Below, piece by piece: positions 8,969 to 17,959 of a DNA stretch of 64,000 bases (position 1 is its first letter; every line of letters begins with the position of its first letter). Position numbers and translations under genes: made by a program. Source of the DNA: Oscillospiraceae bacterium. Its GTDB lineage: Bacteria; Bacillota; Clostridia; Oscillospirales; Oscillospiraceae. The notes beneath the pieces are model-generated. The model was not told where the DNA came from, ran no database searches, and saw nothing but the letters and a program-made list of their open reading frames with translations. The DNA lies in the NCBI GenBank assembly GCA_902787755.1, contig CADAHL010000009.1:1-64000 (forward strand), in the 5' to 3' direction.

Positions 8969-9436
8969 TTATCGCCTGACAAGCAGGGGCATATCATATT
9001 CGTCTCTTCCGTCGTCCACGAAGCCCAGAGACTTCCAGAAACGAACGGAGGCTTCCTTCTCGCTGTTGAGCTGATAGTATGCGGCACCCGTGGCCCGGGT
9101 GTAACGCTCCAGGGCTTCGAAGCAGCGGTGACCCATGCCGCCGCCCCGGTGTCCCGGGAAGACCCAGAAATCCAGGATAAAGCATTTCCCGTCCTCGCTC
9201 TGATAGATGCAGTAGGAGGCGGCTCCGACACGTACCTTCTCTTCGCAGAACCAGACCAGATGGTGCCGGTCCGGCTCCCGGCGCATGTGCTCCCAGATGA
9301 CGCCCCGGTATTCCTCGCCGGAGAAATAGGCGAGATCCTCCGGATCAGTGACGATCCCATCCTCAACGAGATATTTCAGATGTTCCCGCCAGAAGAAGTC
9401 GATTTCCCCGAGGGGGATCTCATGAAGCTCGATCAT
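8969..9436 (-). CDS. GNAT family N-acetyltransferase
   Basis: A 155-residue GCN5-type acetyltransferase. The acetyl-CoA loop is in FWVFPGHRGGGMGHRCFEAL (R-x-x-G-x-G pattern). The C-terminal motif B region reads YQLNSEKEASVRFWKSLGF. The substrate is unknown. Its ATG overlaps the stop of the upstream kinase gene by 4 bases, so the two are translated together. Confidence 0.85.
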   Translation of the reverse strand: MIELHEIPLGEIDFFWREHLKYLVEDGIVTDPEDLAYFSGEEYRGVIWEHMRREPDRHHLVWFCEEKVRVGAASYCIYQSEDGKCFILDFWVFPGHRGGGMGHRCFEALERYTRATGAAYYQLNSEKEASVRFWKSLGFVDDGRDEYDMPLLVRR

Positions 9437-9948
9437 AAGGGCCTCCCTGCAAAGTGCCGGTCCAGCCAGTCGTCGGCCTCCTGCCGGGAATGAAAGACCG
9501 TGATGCTGCGGCTGTCCTGATACTGCCGGATCAGAGAATAGATCCCGGGGAGCTGAACCTGGGGAAAGTCCAGGATATACTGCCGAAAATCCGGGTCAAG
9601 GCTGCTCTCCACCCAGGGCAGATCCTCCCGGACCTGTCCCACTCTGGCCTGAGCGCCCTCCAGGCACTGCTCCACGGGCAGATCGAAGAAGAAAACGTCC
9701 GTGCAGGCCTCAAAGCGGAGCGGGAGAGTCCTCTGATAGTTGCCGTCGATGATCCATTCCGGCTGCTCCAGAATCTGACAGATCCGTCCGTCAAAGGTCT
9801 CCCGGTCCACGTGGGTTCCGTCCGGATTGTGAAAGAGCATGTCCAGGTACCACAGGGACAGCCCGGTCCGGTCCCGGAGCTTTCTGGCAAAGGTGCTCTT
9901 GCCCGCCCCGGGGCTGCCGATGATCATGATGCGTCTGTTTTCGACCAT
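9433..9948 (-). CDS. P-loop kinase (AAA_17 / FlaR-type, adenylate-kinase-like)
   Basis: A 171-residue nucleotide kinase-like protein. The Walker A is GSPGAGKST (about residues 10-18), and the lid-like region is WIIDGNYQRTLPLRFEACD-like, as in 'topology modulation protein' relatives. The substrate is unknown. It sits between a TfoX-N gene and a GNAT gene on the same strand; the 13-base gap upstream and the 4-base overlap downstream indicate an operon. Confidence 0.75.
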   Translation of the reverse strand: MVENRRIMIIGSPGAGKSTFARKLRDRTGLSLWYLDMLFHNPDGTHVDRETFDGRICQILEQPEWIIDGNYQRTLPLRFEACTDVFFFDLPVEQCLEGAQARVGQVREDLPWVESSLDPDFRQYILDFPQVQLPGIYSLIRQYQDSRSITVFHSRQEADDWLDRHFAGRPL

Positions 9949-9961
9949 GACCGACCTCCCT

Positions 9962-10285
9962 TCAAGCCGAGGGCTTCCGCTGCCTGGGTGCGGGAAGCTC
10001 GTCGTACATGGTCTTCAGCAAGACCTCGAGAAAGACCGGATTCTCAACATCCTCTACCAGCAGCATCGCCTTGGCGCCTTCATAGGGCAGCTCTCTCATA
10101 GCCTCCGGCATCATGGAGACAGCCGAATTGGTGGGCTTGACAAGAAAGCGGTCGTCGTAAATGCCGCCCACGATTTTTCCCCTGTAGTAGAGAATATACT
10201 CGCCCATCATGGCGCGCCAGGCGACGCCGTCCAGCCCGGAAAGCTGGTCGGAGATAAACTCCATATAAGATCTGCTTGAAGGCAT
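9962..10285 (-). CDS. TfoX N-terminal domain protein
   Basis: A 107-residue single-domain TfoX-N protein. Typical segments are FISDQLSGLDGVAWRAMMGEY, YRGKIVGGIYDDRFLVKPT and LLVEDVENPVFLEVLL. In gammaproteobacteria TfoX/Sxy regulates competence. Stand-alone N-domains in Firmicutes have no defined role. The ATG has a GGAGGAC site upstream. Confidence 0.8.
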   Translation of the reverse strand: MPSSRSYMEFISDQLSGLDGVAWRAMMGEYILYYRGKIVGGIYDDRFLVKPTNSAVSMMPEAMRELPYEGAKAMLLVEDVENPVFLEVLLKTMYDELPAPRQRKPSA

Positions 10286-10378
10286 AATGCGTCCTCCTTT
10301 ACGGGGAGATCTGCCGGACGATGGATTATAGGGACATTCATGGGTATGCCTGGCTTTGCTCCGGCGCTCCCAGGATGT

Positions 10379-10409
10379 AAGAAACCCACCCGCGAGGGGT
10401 GGGCTTCTT
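10379..10409 (-). terminator. Terminator of ssrA
   Basis: A hairpin with arms aagaaacccacc and ggtgggcttctt (one G-T mismatch) begins five bases past the tmRNA 3' end. Confidence 0.7.
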
Positions 10410-10413
10410 GTAT

Positions 10414-10762
10414 TGGTGGAGATGGGGGGAGTTGAACCCCCGTCCGAAAGCGTTTTAACAGGAACTTCTCCGGGCGCAGACGGTTGTTTGAGATTCCCGC
10501 CGTCCGACGCAAGCCGTCATGCTGCGGACTTTGGTAGCTTCATGATGCATGGCACGGGCAAAGCTTACCGTACTCACGTGCACCACTGATCGACGCCCCC
10601 TCCCGGGCCGTGGTCCTCCCGGGTGGGACGCTCACTGCTTAGGCAGCGAGAAGAACGGTGTTATCGTCGTTCTTTAATTTATAAGTTGCCCATTTTATGG
10701 ATGGTAGGCGCATCCGCCCGCTATTCCTGCCTCCACACCCCCGTCGAAACCGTTACATCCCC
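10414..10762 (-). ncRNA. ssrA: tmRNA
   Basis: A 349-nt transfer-messenger RNA that rescues stalled ribosomes with SmpB. The 5' end GGGGATG (10756-10762) pairs with CATCTCC (10418-10424), and CCA is encoded at the 3' end. The conserved GGTTTCGACGG follows the 5' end, and the T-arm GGGGGTTCAACTCCCCC is intact. The tag frame ends NDDNTVLLAA then TAA (10639-10671). The exact resume codon is not certain. It lies downstream of smpB and a cyclophilin gene on the same strand. Confidence 0.95.
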
Positions 10763-10986
10763 ATATCTCGTCAGAGGAAGCCGCTCCACTCCGCTTCCGC
10801 GGTAAACGCGAGAACCGCGAAAGAATCAGCTCCGCTCCTTCTGTCCTCCTCTCAAAATCGAACCCGCTGCGCTGGGCTTCGATTTTGGGTAGAGCGTTTC
10901 GGTTTCCCGTAGGGGCGACCCTTCCGGTCGCCCTGTGATCTACGGGTTTGCAGAGGGGCGGCGAAAAACCGCCCCTGGAAATGAAC
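10763..10986. other. Spacer between cyclophilin gene and ssrA
   Basis: This 224-base spacer holds a copy of a short GC-rich palindrome (gggcgacccttccggtcgccc, about 10912-10933). It also holds a hairpin aggggcgg/ccgcccct (10954-10976) that probably terminates the cyclophilin transcript. No gene is seen. Confidence 0.5.
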
Positions 10987-11505
10987 TCAGAATTTCTCCG
11001 GCTCGGGATAGTCCACGCCGAAGGTCTCCACCGTGACCTTCTTCATCCGCTGGGGGATCCGGGGACGGTCGTTGTAATCGGTGCGGACCTCGCAGATCCT
11101 GTCCACGACCTCAATGCCCTCAATGACCTTGCCGAAGGCAGCGTACTGGCCGTCCAGATGGGGGCTGTTCTCATGCATCACGAAGAACTGGCTGCCGGCG
11201 GAGTTGGGGGCCATGGTGCGGGCCATGGACAGAACGCCGCGGTCGTGCTTCAGATCGTTCTGGAAACGATTGGCGGTGAACTCACCCTTGATGGTGTAGC
11301 CCGGGCCGCCCATGCCGGTGCCCTTGGGGTCACCGCCCTGGATCATGAAGCCGGGAATGACCCGATGGAAGATCAGACCGTCATAGAAGCCCTTCTTGAC
11401 CAGGGAGATGAAATTATTGACCGTGTTGGGGGCGATCTCGGGGTACAGCTCCGCCTTCATGACGTCGCCGTTTTCCATTTCAAAGGTGACGATAGGATTG
11501 CTCAT
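10987..11505 (-). CDS. Cyclophilin-type peptidyl-prolyl cis-trans isomerase
   Basis: A 172-residue cytoplasmic cyclophilin that isomerises Xaa-Pro bonds. Active-site segments are FHRVIPGFMIQGGDP (catalytic Arg), GVLSMARTMAPNSAGSQFFV and FGKVIEGIEVVD. There is no signal peptide. It starts directly after the smpB stop, and its ribosome site GAGAGGAACC lies within the smpB end, so the two are co-translated. Confidence 0.93.
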   Translation of the reverse strand: MSNPIVTFEMENGDVMKAELYPEIAPNTVNNFISLVKKGFYDGLIFHRVIPGFMIQGGDPKGTGMGGPGYTIKGEFTANRFQNDLKHDRGVLSMARTMAPNSAGSQFFVMHENSPHLDGQYAAFGKVIEGIEVVDRICEVRTDYNDRPRIPQRMKKVTVETFGVDYPEPEKF

Positions 11506-11982
11506 TTACTGGTTCCTCTCTTTCATAGTTCGGTCGATATCCTGCTTGGATTCCCGCTCGGCGTCGCTCTGGCGCTTGTCGTAGAGCTTCTTGCCCTTGC
11601 ACAGGCCCAGCTCCAGCTTCACACGGCTGTCCTTGAAATACAGGGACAGGGGGATGAGGGCCACGCCGTCCTGCATGACCCGGGCGTTGAGCTTCAGGAT
11701 CTCCCGCTTGTGCATCAGCAGCCGCCGGGGCCGCACCGGATCCTTGTTGAAGATGTTGCCGTGCTCATAGGGGGAGATGTGCATGCCGCGCACAAAGAGC
11801 TCTCCGTCCTTCACAGTGCAGAAGGAGTCCTTCAGATTGACCTGTCCGGCACGGATGGACTTGACCTCGGTCCCGGCCAGCTCAATGCCGGCCTCGAAGC
11901 GCTCCAGCACGAAGTAGTCGTGGAAGGCCTTCCGGTTATCCGCTATTTTTTTTACTCCCTGCTGCTTCGGCAACGTCCTCAC
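11506..11982 (-). CDS. smpB: SsrA-binding protein
   Basis: A 158-residue SmpB, the tmRNA partner that places tmRNA in the stalled ribosome. Hallmarks are IADNRKAFHDYFV, GIELAGTEVKSIR, KDSFCTVKDGELFVRGMHIS and the basic tail KGKKLYDKRQSDAERES. The gene lies upstream of ppi and ssrA on the same strand, which gathers the trans-translation components in one place. Confidence 0.97.
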   Translation of the reverse strand: MRTLPKQQGVKKIADNRKAFHDYFVLERFEAGIELAGTEVKSIRAGQVNLKDSFCTVKDGELFVRGMHISPYEHGNIFNKDPVRPRRLLMHKREILKLNARVMQDGVALIPLSLYFKDSRVKLELGLCKGKKLYDKRQSDAERESKQDIDRTMKERNQ

Positions 11983-12373
11983 TTCCTCTCCGGAAAACCA
12001 ATTATATCACAACAGTGGTAAAAAGGGAAGAAGGAATTTCCGGGCGAAGCCTTGCCCGGTCCGGACGTCCCGGAGCCATCGGGCGGAAGGCGGCAGGCCC
12101 CGGGACGCACGGAGAGGAGCCGCGCGGTCTTTCCCGGTTTCCAAACTGCGCAAGCGGAAATCAGAGCTATTACAATATGTAATCATTTCGTTTCCATACT
12201 GTTTTATATTGCGCCAAAAATGTACATAAATAGACGCTTTTGCCCTAAATATTCAAAAAAATCAACGCTTTCCAGACAAAAAATATGGAAATCTGAAAAA
12301 GGCTGTGATATACTTTTCCTGGGTTATGTAAAGTGTATTCTGTTAATTATAGAATTATCGGGAGGGAAGTCCC
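11983..12373. other. Intergenic region between smpB and the NUDIX gene
   Basis: This 391-base gap holds the divergent promoters. The left half is GC-rich, while 12160-12360 is strikingly AT-rich for this genome. No RNA gene or well-formed riboswitch is recognised. A gggagggaag site precedes the NUDIX ATG. Confidence 0.4.
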
Positions 12374-12913
12374 ATGGAATATTTCGAGAGGCGCATCGAC
12401 GGTGAGGTCAAGTACAAGGGCGTGATCGTGACGGTCCGGCTGGACCGGGCCGAGCTGCACAACGGCCGTCAGGTCAAGCGCGAGGTGGTGGAGCACCCCG
12501 GCGGCGTCACCATCCTGCCCGTGGATGAAGATCTTAACTGCTATATGGTGCGCCAGTTCCGCTACCCCTTCGGAAAGATGCTGCTGGAGGCGCCGGCGGG
12601 GAAGCTGGAGTACGGGGAAGACCCCATGGAATGCGGGGTGCGCGAGCTGTCGGAGGAGACGGGGCTGAGCGCGGAGGAGTGGACCGATCTGGGCGACTGC
12701 CGCACCTCTCCCGGTTACTCCACCGAGGTCCTGCATATCTATATGGCCAGAGGCCTGCATCAGGGCGCCAGCCATCCGGACGAGGGAGAATTTGTCAACG
12801 TGGAGAAGATCCCGCTGCAGACCCTGCTGGATCAGGTCATGGACGGTCAGATCGACGACGGAAAGACCATCATCGCCATTCTCAAAGCCGCAAAACTGCT
12901 TGGATTGAAGTAA
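12374..12913 (+). CDS. NUDIX hydrolase (ADP-ribose pyrophosphatase-like)
   Basis: A 179-residue NUDIX enzyme. The Nudix box begins at Gly76 of GKLEYGED and fits G-x5-E-x7-REL-x-EE-x-GL. The upstream GGVTILPVDED and the APAGKLEYGE context are those of ADP-ribose/ADP-sugar pyrophosphatases (YqkG/NudF type). The likely job is hydrolysis of ADP-ribose in the cytoplasm. Confidence 0.88.
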   Translation: MEYFERRIDGEVKYKGVIVTVRLDRAELHNGRQVKREVVEHPGGVTILPVDEDLNCYMVRQFRYPFGKMLLEAPAGKLEYGEDPMECGVRELSEETGLSAEEWTDLGDCRTSPGYSTEVLHIYMARGLHQGASHPDEGEFVNVEKIPLQTLLDQVMDGQIDDGKTIIAILKAAKLLGLK

Positions 12914-12992
12914 GACTTGCATTGCACCACAATATCTGGTATAATCTTCGATCAGTAATGCGTTTTCAGCAAACGCGTGGAAAGGGTATCCT

Positions 12993-14297
12993 ATGGAAAA
13001 GTATGTGATCAACGGCGGAAATGCGCTGCGCGGCGTTGTGGATATCAGCGGCGCCAAGAACGCAGCGGTGGCCATCATTCCGGCAGCTCTGCTGGTGGAA
13101 GGCGTATGCCGTATTGAAAATATTCCCCAGATCAGCGACACCGATATGCTTCTGACGATCCTGGCCGAGCTCGGCGCCAGGGTCAGCTATATCAATAAAT
13201 CGACCATTGAAATCGACTGCACCAACGCCAGATATCAGGACGCCCCCTACGATCTGATGCGCAAGATCCGGGCCTCCTATTATCTGATCGGCTCCATGCT
13301 GGGCCGCTTCGGCAGCGCCAAGACCACCATGCCCGGCGGCTGCAATTTCGGCGTGCGCCCCATTGACCAGCACGTGAAGGGCATGACCGCCCTGGGGGCC
13401 GAGGTCAGCGTGAAGAACGGCTTCGTCTACGCCGACGCGCTGGACGGACATCTGCACGGCGCGAGGATCTATCTGGACAAGGTCTCCGTGGGTGCAACCA
13501 TGAACATCATGATCGCCGCGGTCCTGGCCTCCGGCCGGACCATCATTGAGAACGCCGCCAGAGAGCCCCATATCGTGGATCTGGCAAACTTCCTCAACTC
13601 CATGGGCGCCGACGTGCGCGGCGCAGGTACCGATACCATCAAGGTCAACGGCGTGGAAAAGCTCCACGGCGGCACCTACACCATCATCCCCGATCAGATC
13701 GAGGCGGGCACCTATATGGTCGCCGCCGCGGCCACCGGGGGAGAAGTCCTGGTCCGCAACGTGATCCCCAAGCACCTGGAGTGCATCAGCGCCAAGCTAC
13801 GCGAGACCGGCACCATCGTCCAGGAGTACGAGGATTCCGTCCTGGTGAAGGGCGCCAGCGTCCTGCGCAGGTGCAACATCAAGACCATGCCCTATCCTGG
13901 CTTCCCCACGGATATGCAGCCCCAGATGGGCGTGCTGCTGTGCCTGGCAAACGGCACCTCGGTGATCAACGAGGGTATTTACGACAACCGCTTCAAGTAC
14001 GTCAACGAGCTGCGCAAGATGGGCGCGGAGATCCAGGTGGACGGCCACATCGCCATCATCGAGGGCGGGCGGAAGCTCACCGGCGCGCCGGTCATGGCCT
14101 GCGATCTGCGGGCCGGAGCGGCCATGGTCATTGCGGGCATGTGCGCCAGCGGCGAGACCCAGGTGGAGGATATCCACTTTATCGAGCGCGGCTATGAGAA
14201 TTTCGTGGGCAAGCTCCAGGCCCTGGGCGCGGATATCCGCATCGAGACGATCCCCGACGATCCCGACAACGGGGAGAAGATCTTCTCGCTGAACTGA
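12993..14297 (+). CDS. murA: UDP-N-acetylglucosamine 1-carboxyvinyltransferase
   Basis: A 434-residue MurA that transfers enolpyruvate from PEP to UDP-GlcNAc, the first committed step of peptidoglycan synthesis. The substrate-binding NGGNALRGVVDISGAKNAA is at the start. The catalytic, fosfomycin-sensitive Cys117 is in PGGCNFG. The length is standard. A TGATGG junction overlaps the next gene by one base, so murA, walJ and rlmH are translationally linked. Firmicutes often carry two MurA paralogues, and which one this is cannot be told here. Confidence 0.95.
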   Translation: MEKYVINGGNALRGVVDISGAKNAAVAIIPAALLVEGVCRIENIPQISDTDMLLTILAELGARVSYINKSTIEIDCTNARYQDAPYDLMRKIRASYYLIGSMLGRFGSAKTTMPGGCNFGVRPIDQHVKGMTALGAEVSVKNGFVYADALDGHLHGARIYLDKVSVGATMNIMIAAVLASGRTIIENAAREPHIVDLANFLNSMGADVRGAGTDTIKVNGVEKLHGGTYTIIPDQIEAGTYMVAAAATGGEVLVRNVIPKHLECISAKLRETGTIVQEYEDSVLVKGASVLRRCNIKTMPYPGFPTDMQPQMGVLLCLANGTSVINEGIYDNRFKYVNELRKMGAEIQVDGHIAIIEGGRKLTGAPVMACDLRAGAAMVIAGMCASGETQVEDIHFIERGYENFVGKLQALGADIRIETIPDDPDNGEKIFSLN

Positions 14298-15082
14298 TGG
14301 AGGTCTGCGTATTCGCCAGCGGCTCCTCCGGGAACTGTCTGCTGGTCTCCGACGGCGGGACCCGGGTGCTGATCGACGCCGGGATCTCCCTGCGGAGGAT
14401 CGAAAAGGCCCTGGGCTCTGTCGGGATAAGCTTATCTGAGATCGACGGAGTGCTCATCACCCATGAGCACTCCGATCATATTTCCGGGCTGGAGATGCTG
14501 GGCAAGTATGGCAGCGCGCCGATCCTGGCGCCTCGTACCGTGGCCTCCCGGCTGTTGTGGCGCTTTCCCCAGCTGCAGGAGAAGCTGCGGATCATCCCGG
14601 TGGAGGAGCCCTTTTCCCTGGGAGAACTGGAGATCCGGGCCTTCCACAGCTCCCACGATACGGATGAAAGCGTGGGCTACCGGATCCGGGGGACCGGGAT
14701 CTACGCCCATCTCACCGACACCGGAGTGGTAACGGAGGAGATGCTCCGGTATCTCCGGGGAGCCGACACGGTGCTGCTGGAGTCCAATCACGACGAGATG
14801 ATGCTGCGCTTCGGGCCCTACCCCATGCAGCTGAAAAAACGGATCCTGTCGGATCGGGGGCATCTGTCCAACGCCCGTTGCGCCGAGACAGCCCGGAGCC
14901 TGGCCGAGAGCGGGACCCGGCGGATCATTCTGGGGCACCTGAGCAAGGAAAACAACACGCCTGCCAAGGCCATGGCCGAAACCGGACAGGCCCTGCTGGA
15001 CACGCAGACGGAGCTGTTCTGCGCGCCGGTCCTGGGCTGCCTGCGGGTGCCGGTGGAGCCGGGGGAGGAAAGACCGTGCTGA
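14297..15082 (+). CDS. walJ: MBL-fold metallohydrolase, WalJ/YycJ-like
   Basis: A 261-residue metallo-beta-lactamase-fold protein with the metal motif THEHSDH (about residues 55-61) and later HSSHDTDES, ESNHDE and ILGHLSKENN. It begins FASGSSGN, as WalJ/YycJ proteins do. In Bacillus WalJ influences cell-wall and replication coordination; its substrate is not settled. It overlaps murA by one base and rlmH by seven. Confidence 0.85.
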   Translation: MEVCVFASGSSGNCLLVSDGGTRVLIDAGISLRRIEKALGSVGISLSEIDGVLITHEHSDHISGLEMLGKYGSAPILAPRTVASRLLWRFPQLQEKLRIIPVEEPFSLGELEIRAFHSSHDTDESVGYRIRGTGIYAHLTDTGVVTEEMLRYLRGADTVLLESNHDEMMLRFGPYPMQLKKRILSDRGHLSNARCAETARSLAESGTRRIILGHLSKENNTPAKAMAETGQALLDTQTELFCAPVLGCLRVPVEPGEERPC

Positions 15083-15558
15083 ACGTAAAGCTGATCTGTG
15101 TGGGGAAGATGCGGGAGCGATGGTTCGTGGACGCGTTTTCCGAGTACCGGAAGCGTCTGGCCGCGTACTGCAGACTGGAGCTTGTGGAACCGGAGGAGCG
15201 GCGTCTGTCCGAAAAGCCCTCCGACGGCGAGATCCGCCAGGCTCTGGAAAAGGAAGGAGAGGAGATCCTGAAGGCCATCCCCCCGGACGCCTTTGTGGTC
15301 TGCCTCTGCGTAGAGGGCCAGCAGATGCCCTCGGAAGGCATGGCGGAGCTGATAAGCCGGCAGGAGAACTCCGGCAAGCCCAGGCTCTGTTTTGTGATCG
15401 GCGGTTCTTACGGCCTTGCTGACAGCGTGAAGGCCCGGGCCGACCGGAAGCTGAGTATGTCGAAGATGACCTTTCCCCACCATCTGGCCCGGGTCATGCT
15501 GATCGAACAGCTGTACCGGGGCTTCAAGATCCTGGAAGGGTCCCGATATCACAAATAA
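15076..15558 (+). CDS. rlmH: 23S rRNA (pseudouridine1915-N3)-methyltransferase
   Basis: A 160-residue SPOUT methyltransferase that methylates pseudouridine 1915 in helix 69 of 23S rRNA. The start is a GTG at 15076, behind a GGGGGAGGAAAG site and overlapping the walJ stop by seven bases. Diagnostic segments are LICVGKMRERWF, CFVIGGSYGLAD (SAM knot) and LSMSKMTFPHHLARVMLIEQLYRGF. The length equals the usual 155-160 residues. Confidence 0.95.
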   Translation: MLNVKLICVGKMRERWFVDAFSEYRKRLAAYCRLELVEPEERRLSEKPSDGEIRQALEKEGEEILKAIPPDAFVVCLCVEGQQMPSEGMAELISRQENSGKPRLCFVIGGSYGLADSVKARADRKLSMSKMTFPHHLARVMLIEQLYRGFKILEGSRYHK

Positions 15559-15579
15559 GGCTTGAAAGGAGCGATTCCG

Positions 15580-15894
15580 ATGGACGAAGAAAAGAGCATT
15601 TCCTGGGGACATTATCTGTATGGCGAGGTCTTGGAGAGCTGGCCCAGAACGCCGGACGGCGAGACGGAGCGGCCGGTGTTCCTGTGCACCCGCAGCTGTA
15701 CGGATCTGTCCGATCAGCTGACCATGAACATGCTGAAGGCCTACGGCATCCCCTGTATCAGTATGGAACGGGGCGAGGGAAGTCTGGGCAAGGTGGTCCT
15801 GGGCATCCCGGGCTATGGCGTGGATATCTATGTGCCTGAAAGCCTGGCGAAGGACGCCGAAAAGCTCCTGGAGGAGCCGACGGAAGAGGAATAA
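15580..15894 (+). CDS. DUF2007-like putative signal-transducing protein
   Basis: A 104-residue small protein. It contains an alpha-beta domain resembling the DUF2007 family (MLKAYGIPCISMERG, then LGIPGYGVDIYVPESLAKDAEKLL). The ATG at 15580 is preferred over an upstream TTG because a GAAAGGAG site lies 9 bases before it. It closes the murA-rlmH transcript, and a terminator follows. Confidence 0.65.
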   Translation: MDEEKSISWGHYLYGEVLESWPRTPDGETERPVFLCTRSCTDLSDQLTMNMLKAYGIPCISMERGEGSLGKVVLGIPGYGVDIYVPESLAKDAEKLLEEPTEEE

Positions 15895-15928
15895 TATACT
15901 TTTAGAGAGACAAGGAAACACAAAAAAG

Positions 15929-15957
15929 GGGCTGTGAAAAGAGATTTTTCACAGCCC
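15929..15957. terminator. Bidirectional terminator
   Basis: A perfect stem gggctgtgaaaa/ttttcacagccc is flanked by A-run and T-run on opposite sides. It ends both the rlmH-side transcript and the leftward cysS transcript. Confidence 0.9.
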
Positions 15958-15976
15958 TTTTTTGGAATGTTTAGAA

Positions 15977-17428
15977 TCAGATCCTGTGCCACTTCGCGCC
16001 ATGGGGAATGTCGATGACCTCCACGCCTTCAACCTTCAGCTCGTCCCGGATCCGGTCGGCCTCGGCGAAGTTTTTGGCCTTCTTGGCGTCCTGACGGGCC
16101 CGGATCTTTGCTTCCACAGCCTCGTCCGCCTCGCCGCTCTCGGAGATGATGGTGAACTCTCCGGCAGTGACGGCCTGCTTCTTCAGCTCTTCCCGTTTGG
16201 CTTCGGCCTTCTCCAGCAGGCTCAGGCCCAGGACCCGGTCAAAATCACCCAGAACCCAGAGCTTGGTCTCATCGTTGGTCTTGGCCTTCAGCACGTCGTA
16301 CAGAGCGGTAACGGCCAGGGAGGTGTTCAGATCGTTGTCCAGACCGGCCGTGAAGCGGCTCTTCAGCTCCTGCGCCGCGGCCTGGTCGATCTCGCCGTCG
16401 CCGGGCTTGAGGGCGGCGACCTTGGCGATCAGCTTGTTGTAGGTCACCTGGGCGTTCGACATGATCTCCCAGGAGAACATCAGGGACTTGCGGTAGTGGC
16501 TCTGCAGGCAGTACAGGCGGTAGGCCAGGGGATCGAAGCCCTTCTCCTCCAGCAGGGAGACGGTGAGGAACTCGCCCTTGGACTTGGACATTTTGCCGGA
16601 GGCCACCAGCAGATGGGACACATGGACCCACCAGTTGCACCACTTGTGACCCAGATAGCCCTCGCTCTGCACGATCTCGTTGGTGTGGTGGGGGAAGGCG
16701 TTGTCGATGCCGCCGCAGTGGATGTCCAGATCCCCGCCGAAGTGCTTGAGGGCGATGCCGGAGCACTCAATGTGCCAGCCGGGATAACCCACGCCCCAGG
16801 GAGAATCCCACTTCAGGGCCTGATCCTCGAACTTGGACTTGGTGAACCACAGCACAAAGTCGTTCTTGTTGCGCTTATTGCCGTCTTCTTCCACGCCCTC
16901 GCGCACGCCAACGTCCAGGTCGCCGGCGTTGAAGTCGTTGAAGACGTAGTAATGCTCCATGGTGGAAGTGTCGAAGTACACGTTGCCGCCGGCAAAGTAG
17001 GCGTGGCCGGTGTCCATCAGCTTCTGAATGATCTCAATGTAGAAATCCACCAGGCCGGTGGCGGGCTCCACCACGTCGGGGGTCTTGATGTTGAGCTTTG
17101 CGCAGTCGGAGAAGAAGGCGTCGGTATAGAACTTGGCGATCTCCATCACGCTCTTGTGCTCCCGCTTGGCGCCCTTGAGCATCTTGTCCTCGCCCTCGTC
17201 GGCGTCGGAGGTCAAATGGCCCACGTCGGTAATATTCATGACGCGCTTGACGTTGTAGCCCAGGTAGCGCAGATACTTCTCCAGCACGTCCTCCATGATG
17301 TAGGAGCGCAGGTTGCCGATATGGGCGTAGTGATAGACCGTAGGGCCGCAGGTGTACATCTTGACGATGTCGGGGTTGTTGGGAACAAATTCGTCCCGGG
17401 TACGGGTGGCGGAATTATACAGTTTCAT
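15977..17428 (-). CDS. cysS: Cysteine--tRNA ligase
   Basis: A 483-residue class I synthetase that charges tRNA-Cys. The HIGH motif is HIGN at residues 36-39, and KMSKS is at about residue 278. The zinc-binding Cys27 in YTCGPTVY and the CSGIALKHFGGDLDIHCGG segment are present. The C-terminal DALR-like region and the ending DIPHGAKWHRI are complete. It is the last gene of the leftward block, 12 bases after pgsA. Confidence 0.97.
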   Translation of the reverse strand: MKLYNSATRTRDEFVPNNPDIVKMYTCGPTVYHYAHIGNLRSYIMEDVLEKYLRYLGYNVKRVMNITDVGHLTSDADEGEDKMLKGAKREHKSVMEIAKFYTDAFFSDCAKLNIKTPDVVEPATGLVDFYIEIIQKLMDTGHAYFAGGNVYFDTSTMEHYYVFNDFNAGDLDVGVREGVEEDGNKRNKNDFVLWFTKSKFEDQALKWDSPWGVGYPGWHIECSGIALKHFGGDLDIHCGGIDNAFPHHTNEIVQSEGYLGHKWCNWWVHVSHLLVASGKMSKSKGEFLTVSLLEEKGFDPLAYRLYCLQSHYRKSLMFSWEIMSNAQVTYNKLIAKVAALKPGDGEIDQAAAQELKSRFTAGLDNDLNTSLAVTALYDVLKAKTNDETKLWVLGDFDRVLGLSLLEKAEAKREELKKQAVTAGEFTIISESGEADEAVEAKIRARQDAKKAKNFAEADRIRDELKVEGVEVIDIPHGAKWHRI

Positions 17429-17440
17429 GGGCAGCTCCTG

Positions 17441-17959
17441 TTACTTGACGTCGGAAAAGACGTCTTTGTTTTTGATGAAGTATTCCACGCCGGAATAGAC
17501 GGTGGTGAGAACGATCAGCGCGGTGACGATGCCGTTCACCGCGGGCACGCCGCCGAACAGCAGCATGGCGGCCAGACCCACCATGGTCACGGCGGTCTTG
17601 ATCTTGCCGGACCAGGCGGCGGCGATGACCCTCTGCTGCTCCACCGCGATCAGCCGCAGGCCGGACACGGCGAATTCCCGGAACAGCACGATGGCCACGG
17701 CCCAGCCGGGCATCTGCCCCTTGTCAACGAAGAAGCACATGGCGGCCAGCACCAGCATTTTATCCGCCAGGGGATCCATGAATTTGCCGAAATCGGTGAT
17801 CTGGTTGTAATGCCGGGCGATATAGCCGTCCAGGAAATCGCTGACGCAGGCCAGAACGTACACCGCGAAGGCCCAGACCGGCTTGTTCAGATAGGCCAGC
17901 AGCAGAAAAACCGGCACGGCCACGATGCGCCCGATGGTGATCTTGTTGGCGGTAGTCAT
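17441..17959 (-). CDS. pgsA: CDP-diacylglycerol--glycerol-3-phosphate 3-phosphatidyltransferase
   Basis: A 172-residue integral membrane enzyme that makes phosphatidylglycerolphosphate. The CDP-alcohol phosphotransferase signature is visible as DFLDGYIARHYNQITDFGK then MDPLADK. Four to five membrane segments are seen. The ATG overlaps the rimO stop by 4 bases. Confidence 0.95.
   Translation of the reverse strand: MTTANKITIGRIVAVPVFLLLAYLNKPVWAFAVYVLACVSDFLDGYIARHYNQITDFGKFMDPLADKMLVLAAMCFFVDKGQMPGWAVAIVLFREFAVSGLRLIAVEQQRVIAAAWSGKIKTAVTMVGLAAMLLFGGVPAVNGIVTALIVLTTVYSGVEYFIKNKDVFSDVK

Noticed and set aside
12160-12373. Riboswitch or small RNA upstream of the NUDIX gene
   Set aside because: AT-rich but no recognisable conserved core or stable paired structure.
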